Shown piece after piece: positions 55,828 through 64,000 of a DNA stretch of 64,000 nt (position 1 is its first letter; each line of letters starts with the position of its first letter). This DNA is from Cyanidiococcus yangmingshanensis (Eukaryota; Rhodophyta; Bangiophyceae; Cyanidiales; Cyanidiaceae). A program made the position numbers and the translations under genes. The DNA lies in NCBI GenBank assembly GCA_013995675.1, contig VWRR01000003.1:744001-808000 (forward strand). Direction: 5' to 3'. The notes below the pieces were generated by a model. It was not told where the DNA came from, did no database searches, and was given only the letters and a program-made list of their open reading frames with translations.

Positions 55828-58649
55828 ATGGCGAGTCCTCAAGTCGATCAAAAAACGGGCGCTCCATTTTTTCTCAGGTGGCAAGCGCGGTGAAATCCCA
55901 GAGATTCGCGAAGACCTGCGCTCTTCCTCAAACACAGTTCGCAAGCATGCTCTACGCCAGACCATCGCCTCAATGACCGTAGGCAAGGATATGGCGCCGC
56001 TGTTTACGGATGTGGTGAACTGCGGCCAGACCAATAACTTGCAGATGAAGAAACTCGTTTACCTTTACATCATGTACTACGCAAAGGCCCAACCAGATCT
56101 CGCGATCCTGGCGGTAAACACCTTTGTGAAGGATGCGCAGGACTCGAATCCTTTGATCCGAGCGCTGGCGATCCGCACCATGAGCTGTATTCGACTCGAG
56201 CGCATCGTAGAGTACCTGGCTCCGCCGCTGCGTCAGGCCCTTTCCGACGCTGACCCCTACGTTCGAAAGACAGCGGCACTCGCTGTGGCCAAGCTCTTCG
56301 ATATCAGTCCAACCATGACGGTGGAGGGTGGGTTTCTGGACCTGCTTCGAAATTTGCTTCAGGACGGTAACGCAGTTGTGATGAGCAATGCAGTCGCTGC
56401 CTGGTTGGATATTCGTCGACGTGCCGCCTCGAATGGTCATGAGCGGGCGAACTGGTCGTTGGAACCCTGCCCATGTTCGTCGTTTACTCGTTGCTCTCAA
56501 CGAATGCAATGAATGGGGTCAGTTGACGTTGTTGGAGGCGTTGGCGCTCTACGATCCACAGCAAGCAACAGAGGCCAGACTCATTGTCGAGCGCGTCGCT
56601 GCTCGTCTGCAGCATGCCAACTGCGCTGTGGTGCTGATGACGGTACGCATTCTGTGGCATCTGTTGGAGCGTTTCCCCGCTGAACTTGCGGGAGGCGGTT
56701 CGTCAGAGCTCTTGTCGCGCAAGATTATGCCGGCTCTTGTCACGTTGGTATCAAGCGTGAATCCAGCTGAGGTCGTTTATATCGCCCTTCGAGTCCTTCA
56801 TATCTTGGTGTATACGGACGCGAAATACTTGGAGAAGCATTTTCAAAGCTTCTTTTGTGACTTTAGTGAGCCGTCGTACGTCAAGCGGGAAAAAATAGAC
56901 TTGTTGATCTACTTGATTTCGGCAAGCAACGCTGCACCGATCCTGGCGGAGTTGCAGCGTTATGCCAACGACGTTGATCAGGATTTGGCTGCTCGCGTGG
57001 TCGACGCTATCGGTCTAGCGGGTCTTCGATGCGAGGCAGCCGCACCCGTTGCTGTGGAGAGTCTCCTGGGAATGGCTCGTCGAGGGGCGCCACACCTCAC
57101 CCAACGAGTCCTTATCGCCTCGACAAATCTATTCCGACATTACGGTCGTCGATTCCAGGCTGCTGCTGAAAAGCTTGTGCAGATTGCAACGATTACAGAT
57201 GATGAGCATGGCGAGATTGCTCTTTTTCGTTACGAGGACGAGAGTGCTCGCATCGCGTTGCTCTGGCTGATCGGTGAATATGCACCAATCACCTATTGTA
57301 CAGTACTGAGCGGATCTATCTGGGCAACCGAACAAGTTGCTGGATTTTTATCCGAAACCAGGTCCGTTCAGTGCCAGCTATTATCAAGTCTTGTGCAGTT
57401 GTGCTACCGGGCAGTGCAAGGCACCACGAACATAGAGGAGGCGTTCGATGCTCTGGCACGCGCCTGTGACCTGGCTATCGAGCGCAGCGGTCGTCCAGAG
57501 GTGCGCAGCCGAGCAGCCTTTTATCGAGCGCTTCTCGCACAACTACCGAGTTCGAGCGCCTCGTCGTCAACGTCGCTGCTGGAACTGGCGACCTCGATGC
57601 GAACGATGCAATCGCCTCTGCCGTCGAACACCCTCTTTGAGGAGGATCCTGCGTTACTCCGTGAATTTCGCGATGAGCTCGGGGCGATTGCGTCCTTGCT
57701 GGGTCTCGCCTCGCGTCAGCTTGCTCATCCGAGGCCAACCCGGTTTCAGACCTCGTCTTCGGCAATGCTCCGTGCCGCCTTTGAGGAAACAAGCACCCGG
57801 TCGCTGAACACAAACCAACGCCAGGTCGCACCAGTAGCCGTGCAAGAGCCAGAGAGACATCCAGAAACGGGTCATCACACATTGACTCCGGATCGCATTC
57901 CGAGTCGTCTCCTCCTGAATGCCGAAGCAGGACGCGGTCTCCGGATCACCGGTGGTCTCGTACGTCTTGGCGCCCCCAGCGGTACAAACACCATGCAGTT
58001 GCGTTTGCTGTTAGAGAATATGACCGTTGCGGGGGGAATCAGCGATTTCGCCATTCAACTGAATAAGAATATCTTTGGACTGGTGGCACCAGCTCACTTT
58101 GACACCGACCCGCCTGTTCTACAACCTGGCGACAGCGCAACGGTGGTGATTCCACTGCAAACCCAAGAGGGCGCCTTTGCTGATCAACGAGCGAACCTCC
58201 TACAGATCGCAATCAAATGCAAACCACTGGGGGTCCTCTACTTCACTGAAACTGTTCCGATAGCCGAGACACTGCAGGCAACCTCGACAAGCATGGATCG
58301 AGCGTCTTTCTTGCATCAGTGGAACGCACTTGGACCGAACAACGAGGAACGTTTCGACTGGGACCTCACTCTTGACGAGACTGCAGTCAGTATCCGTAAC
58401 CGAGTCTGCTCGATGGACGGCTCAATGACCATCATGGCGGAACGTTGGCTCGACGAACCGGAACGAAGCGCCTGGCAGGGATACTTAGCCTGTCGAATGG
58501 GACGTTCGGCTCCCCTCTTGATTGAGCTGGTTATACAAGCATCTCCGAGGCGCTTGTTTCTTGTCATGCGTTCAAAGGCACCTTCGCTTGTCACCAGACG
58601 TTTCTCCGAGTGGCTGCAAGCATACCTAAGGGAGCGTGCGACTACCTAG
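55828..58649 (+). CDS. Beta-adaptin shared by AP-1/AP-2 clathrin adaptor complexes
   Basis: The beta subunit of the clathrin adaptor, acting at trans-Golgi/endosome and plasma membrane. The ATG at 55828 starts [15 protein letters not shown]. Skipping one base of the T6 run (55867-55872) continues into [15 protein letters not shown] and [14 protein letters not shown], the invariant beta-adaptin start. The trunk solenoid follows: [60 protein letters not shown] second skip in 56410-56460 leads to [20 protein letters not shown] and the rest of the trunk. A Ser/Pro/Thr hinge (about 57550-57880) precedes the ear domain (ITGGLVRLG ... [20 protein letters not shown] ... [13 protein letters not shown]), ending at 58649. 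The length of about 940 residues is normal. The hinge shows no clear clathrin box. Confidence 0.93.
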
Positions 58650-59385
58650 GCCCCGGTCGTGTGCTGGTCAGCCTCGGGCTTTATCCGTCTCGGGAGCGCG
58701 CCCGCCTCAGGAAAAGCGTCTGCTGCTCTTGGATACTGTGCGCTTTACAGAACCACGAACCAGCCATCTCGCTCGATGAGGCGTTCGTTGACGTCGGTGA
58801 TACGAACACTTGTCACCGAAGCGTCTGTGCGCAAAGTCGCTCGCTCGGCTTCAACGAGCGCAGACGATCACCAGTGATGCCTCTTGGTTCAGAGGCACCC
58901 AGACCGCTTCCCGTCTCTTTTCTCTCTAAACCGTCCCAATCGACACCATAAAAGGTTTTCTGGATACATGAGTACAATGGAAACGCAAAACAGGTGTGCA
59001 GCAGTTGCTGAGGCGACGAGTACGCCCTCCGACCCTCTACAGCTTCGAGTCCCGTCACCCGTGGAACATCGACGAACAGCGCTCCATGGTCCCTCATAGT
59101 TCGTACTGCTCCGATCCAGTTCCAATCCTTGGACGAATAGTACCATCGTCGCTGTCCATTGATGGTGACGGTGACTGGACCGTTCCTCGTCGAAAACAGT
59201 TCATAAGCAGTGAGAGGGCAGCGACTTGGGACGCTGGTTTCCCGTCGTCGTCGTTGACCTTTTCGACTTGTTCGCGTTTGTATGACCTGCACGGCAACGG
59301 TTTATGGGAGACCACGCCTTCGATACGTTTTCCTGATCTCTTTTTTTCCTATTCATTTACCTGATTGATTCGAACGTTTTCTTTC
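58650..59385. other. Intergenic, nothing recognised
   Basis: About 735 bases. A 159-codon minus-strand frame (58813-59292) has no recognisable domain. No RNA gene or repeat was seen. Confidence 0.4.
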
Positions 59386-61823
59386 ATGGTGAAACCGGTT
59401 GAGAAGGAGTCCTGTTTGGCTTTGCGGCTGGTAGGGCTTCCGCGGCGCTGCCTGAACAAGAACACGCTAGCCGAGGTGTTTGGTCGCATCGGACCTCTGC
59501 GTCGTTGTCTCATCGAGCGTAGAACCAGTGAAGCATATATTGAGTATTGGTTTGCGCGTGAAGCAGAGCAAGCTTGGAAGTACTACCAGAGTCAGCGACT
59601 CGGCGAACTGGTGACAGACGATGCAGACGGCTCCCTCCGAGCGGCGTTTCTGCGACCTTCGTTCCAAGTCTTCCGAGTTCCCGCCCGTCGAGGCAAAGAT
59701 CCCTGCGCTACCGAAAAATCCAAGACCGAGCCCGCTCAACGACGCCGGGAAGGTTCGTTGCCGCTGAGGACTGTGCGGGTTCGTCGACGGGATGGTGCTG
59801 CCTGGAGCCCCGACCAGGAGTCCCGCTTCCAAATGGTGCTCCAGCGATACGGGCAGGAGAGCTGGACAAGCGCTCATCAGGAGCCTTCGACGTCAGCGGA
59901 ATCTTCATACACTTTACGAGAACGAGAACTGGTACTGCCCACATGGATTGATGCTCGCAACGTCTGCGGAGTACTTCACGACCTCACGCTGGAAGCTGAT
60001 GCTGACGCCGATAGGAGCTGGTCTCTCGGCCAACATTGTCGGTTTACCCAGCACGAAACTTTGTCGGATCATCGTGCGCAATCTACCGTTCACATTCCCA
60101 GAAAAGGAGCTACTCACTCGGTTGCGTGAATATGGACCGGTCGCTGCCGTGAGCCTACCTCGAAGGGCGCCCGCCTCAGTCGAACATGCAGAGCATCGTC
60201 GCTACGCAGGTTACGCCTTTGTCGAGTACTTTGTCAAGGCCGATGCGAATGCTGCTGTGCAGCGCCTGAATGGTGCAACGTTTCATGGACGCGTCTTGGC
60301 TGTTGATCGGGCAGTCTGTCGAGAACGCTATCAAGAGCGACAACGCCAGGCGGCGGATAGAGATGCGGCCGAGGATCCATCGCGCGACACTTCAGTTCCG
60401 AAATCACCGGGCACATCGATGAAACGGATGCAGGCTCATCAGCAGGGTGAAGAAACTCGAAAAAGACCCCGAGATTCTCAGACAATCGCTCAAGGCGTGA
60501 TGGAAACGTCTTCAGACTCGGTTGGCAGAGAAACCCCTGAGCGCAGCGCTGTTTCTCCCTCGGGCTCGGCGGCGCGTCTGGAGTCTTGCCAGGCGGACTC
60601 GAGAACAACTTGTGAAGGTTCAACTTTGTCGAACAAACGCATAAGACGACGTGATCACCCCAACGATGGTGACAAACAACTTGAGGACAATGAGGAGATG
60701 CGTTCACGCACCCTCTTTGTACGGAACCTTGCTCTGGATGCGACCGCAGACGAACTCAAGACACTCCTGGAGACATACGGTAGCATGACCTATTGCGTCT
60801 TGGTTCGTGATCCGCTCACTGGTCTGGCTCGTGGCAGCGCCTTTGTTTGTTTTGCAGAGCGCATTGCAGCGGAGCGCATCATGAATCAAGTGACCAGCAT
60901 GGATGCTGCCCCGTTATCGCTGGAACAAGCCCCCATCCAGCTACATGGGCGGGCCCTGCGCTTCAGCTGGGCACTCTCGCGTGCAGAGGCAGCACTCCTG
61001 CCTCAACAACGATTACATGCTGCAGCATCGGAACGAAATGACCGACGGAACCTGTATCTGGCGCTGGAAGGGGTCATTGACCGCAACCATCCGGCCGCGG
61101 AAGGTCTCAGCGAGGCCGAGTTGGCATTGCGTGCAAAACTGGAACAGACCAAACGCCAGAAACTACTCCGAAATCCCCATAACGTTTGTGTCTAGAACGC
61201 TTCTCACCGTTCACAACGTTCCACGAGGCATGAACGAGCGCCAACTCAAGGCACTCTTCGCTCGAGCAAGCCAAGCGTCTTCAACAACAGCGAAACCAGC
61301 GACCATCAAACAAGTTCGCATCGCGCGCGAACGCCACGGAAAGCAACGTGCCTGTGCCTATGCCTTTGTCGAGTTCAGAGAGCATGAGACCGCACAAAGA
61401 GCCCTACGAGCCTTGAACAACAATCCCAATGCATTGCCAGCACCTTATCAGGGTCGTCGTCTCATTGTGCAGTTTGCGATCGAAGACGAGCGAAAGCTGC
61501 GAATACTCGCCGAACGGCGACAAGGCCGTCGCGACAAGAACCAAACCAGATACCGAAGAGCACAAGGGTCCGAAACGAGTGCCAGCACCGTAACGAAACG
61601 CGTCTCAACAGCAGTTGGTGTGCGTTCGCTAGTCAAGCACAGAGTCTCCTCTCGGCATGGTGTTGTGGTATACATCCTGTGCGCGCTGCCTCTGAATGCG
61701 TCGTCATTTGGGTGGACGAAACGCGTCCCGACCGAGATGAATCCGAACCAACGCCCGTCTGCAAGCAACAACCACGACGAAAACAGAACCGCGCTCGGTT
61801 CTCGTCTGTTTGTGCGTTCTTGA
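59386..61823 (+). CDS. NOP4: NOP4/RBM28 nucleolar multi-RRM protein
   Basis: NOP4 (RBM28 in animals) is needed for 60S subunit assembly and 27S pre-rRNA processing in the nucleolus. The ATG at 59386 starts MVKPVEKESCL. RRM1 is divergent (LALRLVGLPRRCLNKNTLAE). After one same-direction step within 59850-60060, RRM2 (CRIIVRNLPFTFPEKELLTR ... GYAFVEYF) follows, then an acidic/basic linker. RRM3 (RTLFVRNLALDATADELKTL ... GSAFVCFAE) comes next, with the family-specific block ERNDRRNLYLALEGVIDRNH and LEQTKRQKLLRNP. One base of CCCC (61175-61178) must be skipped to give ITFVSRTLLTVHNVPRGM, the last RRM. The tail is basic and ends at 61823, though its last 60 residues look unconserved. The NLYLA...LLRNP...TFVSRTRL-type block identifies the family. 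Confidence 0.9.
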
Positions 61824-62208
61824 TGCGTTCATCAGGCGCTGGATCTCGTTTGGGACCCTGGACAGCTCCATGCGGGAGCATTCCATACGCCAACGAATTC
61901 TGGTATTGGAAAAGAATAAAGATCAGATCGGTCGGGTGTCGTTCAAGGACCATCGATCGGAGTCTACCGCTCTCCCCGAGCGCCATGTTCGGGAACGGTT
62001 GCCGAGCCAGCGACCGGGGTCGTCGCCAACCAACGAGGAACCTGGGAGCGCGCTTTTCGGCCACGATGTGTATCCCGTTCACGAGCATAAAGCTCATCCT
62101 GGGGCCTATCAAGCCAGATCAGATACCAGTCGACCACGAACGTTGTCGTGACCATCCACAAAACGTCCCTTTACCAGGTTGTAATGATCCAGGCGCAAGC
62201 GTTGCCCT
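61824..62208. other. Intergenic between convergent NOP4 and TOR
   Basis: About 385 bases of shared 3' region. No feature was recognised. NOP4 may in fact end earlier, which would lengthen this stretch. Confidence 0.45.
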
Positions 62209-64000
62209 CTACCAACAATTACACCAACCGACATACGCTGGGGCCAAGTTCTCCGAGCTCGTCGCCTGCTGAATGAGACGCTCCACTTGCGCTGCGACCG
62301 AGAGTGTCTGTTGCGGTTCAAAGTCACGGCCGCTTAGTTTCTGCGACATGCGCTGGACAATGGCGACAGCTCGTTCGCCTCGGTTCTCGTCACCGAGTGC
62401 CTCCTCGGGGACAGGCTGTGCTGGAATCGGTTGGCCTGCAGCGGCACCCTGTCATCAACGCTCGGTTCGTGGCGCCAGTCCGATGGCCCTGGCTCGGTGA
62501 TGGAGTCTCTGCAATGCCCTTCCTCAATCGCCCCGGTTGTACCAGCATTCTGTTGCTCGAGACGTAGCGCTGCCCGTAACGACATGGTCCCTTGGAGTAG
62601 ACGCAACGACAGCGAGACGCTGGCCTCATGGGCTGCTCTCGACGCTGCCATCCCTCCTGGTCGACATGCTCGCGACGTGGTTGGTCCCTGCTGCTGCCGC
62701 TGCTGGTGACGACCACGACGACGAGCACCACCACTGGTCAAGTCTGTATCTCCATCGACTGCGTCCACGGCTCTCTGAATGTCCGTGGCCGCATCCTGGC
62801 CATCGTTCTGGTCTGCGTCAGAGTCACTAGAGGCCGACACAGGCCGTGCTGGAGGACGACTTGGCCAAACCGCAGGCGTATGGAGCGGTGTACCGACCTG
62901 GACTGCCGCTGTGCCTGTCAATGTCGTCATGGCCGTTGTCGTTGCGATGTTGTTCGCTGGCTGCAGCGTGCGTACCAACAACGGATCGTGCACAAAGATT
63001 TCCAACATGGCCATCAACACGGGCTTGTTGGCTCTGAGGATCTGCATGGTCGATTCACAGGTTGCTCGAAAGATGCCCTCTACGCCAGAGACACCCAGTG
63101 CGCGCACCAACATGCGCGTGAGTCGAAACGGAACCTTCTCGGGATACTTTTCGCGATGCATTGCAGTCTCAAAACAGTCGCCATGGTCAATATGGATCAC
63201 TTTGCCGGTATCACGCGTAATGAGAATGTTCGAAGGGTGTCGATCACCGAGTCCAATGATGTAACCGACCATGGACATGACCGCCAACGAGCGAGCGTAG
63301 TTGGTGCGACGTTCCAGCCACATCTCTGCACTGCGACTGCGCAGCCACATGATATTGGCCAGATCGTTACCGGACGTGTTGGCCAAGACGTACTCGAAAA
63401 TCTCGACTTTTTGGAGCAGCGTTAAGTTGTCATAATCGGGCGCAGCCGACAACATGATTCGATGCTCCACATTCAGGATAATTTTGCGTTGTTCGCGGTA
63501 CTCCCGAATGAGGGCATGCAGGGTGTCGCAGTTCTTGACCCAACCGATGAGACCAACCGACTGGCTCAGTGGCAGCACCGCATAGGTAATGATGGACATC
63601 TCTGGTGGCAGGAGCGTATTCACCAGACCAAAGAACTGTTGAACGCGTTCGTCTTGTCGAAGATCTTCGTGTCCCTTGAGCAGGAACGGATACTCGTGAC
63701 CGTCCGAACCATAGATCGTTAGGGTTCGCGGTCGCTGCTTTGAGCTAATCACGTTCAAAACGGGTGCGAATGAGACGATTGTGACTCGTTCTCCAGTGCC
63801 TGGGACGGCAAGGTCGAGGTTCTGCGCTTCGAGGAGCGCTGGCGACACTTCGGACAACTGCAGCTGGGTCATACTCGAGAGGGACTTGTTGATGCGCCGA
63901 AAAATGGAGTAATAGAGCTCCCAGGCCTGATTCATGTCGGATTCACGACCGCTGGCCAGATAGCGACGGCACCATTCGCGAGCTTCGGCAAGCTCTCGAC
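62209..64000 (-). CDS. TOR: TOR kinase, C-terminal part (FRB end, kinase and FATC domains)
   Basis: TOR is the PI3K-related Ser/Thr kinase that matches growth to nutrients. The frame enters from the right edge inside the FRB domain ([20 protein letters not shown], then [12 protein letters not shown]), keeping the Trp and Phe that in animals contact rapamycin-FKBP12. The kinase domain follows: [57 protein letters not shown], then [17 protein letters not shown] (catalytic Asp, His and Asn). The activation-loop motif reads HIDHGDCFE where HIDFGDCFE is usual. After [19 protein letters not shown] comes a low-complexity insertion of about 190 residues. Two same-direction skips (CCC 62517-62519 and CCC 62447-62449 on the plus strand) then lead to [19 protein letters not shown] and the FATC domain, which ends YVGWCNCW at the stop 62209-62211. 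Confidence 0.95.

Noticed and set aside
62400-62530. A spliceosomal intron as the reason for the TOR frame change
   Set aside because: Skipping one base at each of two GGG runs keeps a continuous, sensible sequence, and the same kind of step occurs in eleven other genes, so an intron is unnecessary.
4732-64000. Programmed +1 frameshifting with a shared signal
   Set aside because: The determinable step points have no common codon pair, stop codon or stimulatory structure; only the homopolymer context is shared. Kept as an alternative in the findings but not annotated.

Overview
The window looks like nuclear DNA of a unicellular red alga of the Cyanidiophyceae (Cyanidioschyzon/Cyanidium/Cyanidiococcus type). 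The reasons are a compact layout with almost no spliceosomal introns, mid-50s GC, nuclear genes with plastid-type leader peptides (ferredoxin-NADP reductase, an RseP/ARASP-like protease, a NusG factor), and a tRNA gene interrupted inside its D-loop, a trait known from Cyanidioschyzon merolae. The genus is inferred; no marker here settles it.

Layout, left to right: a truncated PAP2/lipid-phosphate phosphatase (-), RAD51 (+), plastid FNR (-), a two-intron tRNA-Arg(UCU) (+), ALG1 mannosyltransferase (+), NOC3 ribosome-biogenesis factor (-), a MIS12-like kinetochore protein (+), PCID2/Thp1 of TREX-2 (-), an organellar PPR protein (-), a short-chain dehydrogenase (+), a YqaJ/lambda-exonuclease-fold nuclease (+), a Pumilio/PUF RNA-binding protein (-), INO1 (+), a coiled-coil protein (+), a low-complexity protein (-), a NUP43-like WD40 protein (+), the plastid site-2 protease (-), RFC1 (+), a CCCH zinc-finger protein with a PEX11-like membrane tail (+), a DNMT3-like cytosine methyltransferase with an ADD domain (-), a plastid NusG with a SAP tail (-), an AP-1/AP-2 beta-adaptin (+), NOP4/RBM28 (+) and the C-terminal part of TOR kinase (-), which runs off the right edge. 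There is no operon logic. Genes are independent housekeeping units for DNA repair and replication, RNA handling, ribosome assembly, glycosylation, trafficking, growth control and plastid maintenance, separated by 0.3-2 kb of unassigned sequence.

The strongest window-wide signal is in the reading frames. Ten genes read through in one frame, but about twelve conserved ones change frame in the middle, roughly 29 times in all. Every change is in the same direction: one base must be skipped. Where the point can be fixed it lies in a homopolymer run (for example T6 in beta-adaptin, CCCC in NOP4, GGG in TOR and RFC1, A5 in NOC3). No common slippery motif is seen, so uncorrected insertion-type sequencing errors are the favoured explanation; the alternatives are set out in the findings. 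Genes are annotated here across these steps with the step positions given.

Other points of interest are a DHG in place of DFG in the TOR kinase core, a long insertion between the TOR kinase and FATC domains, the CCCH/PEX11-like domain combination, the nuclear YqaJ nuclease and the ADD-methyltransferase. No transposon, LTR element, rRNA or CRISPR array was recognised.
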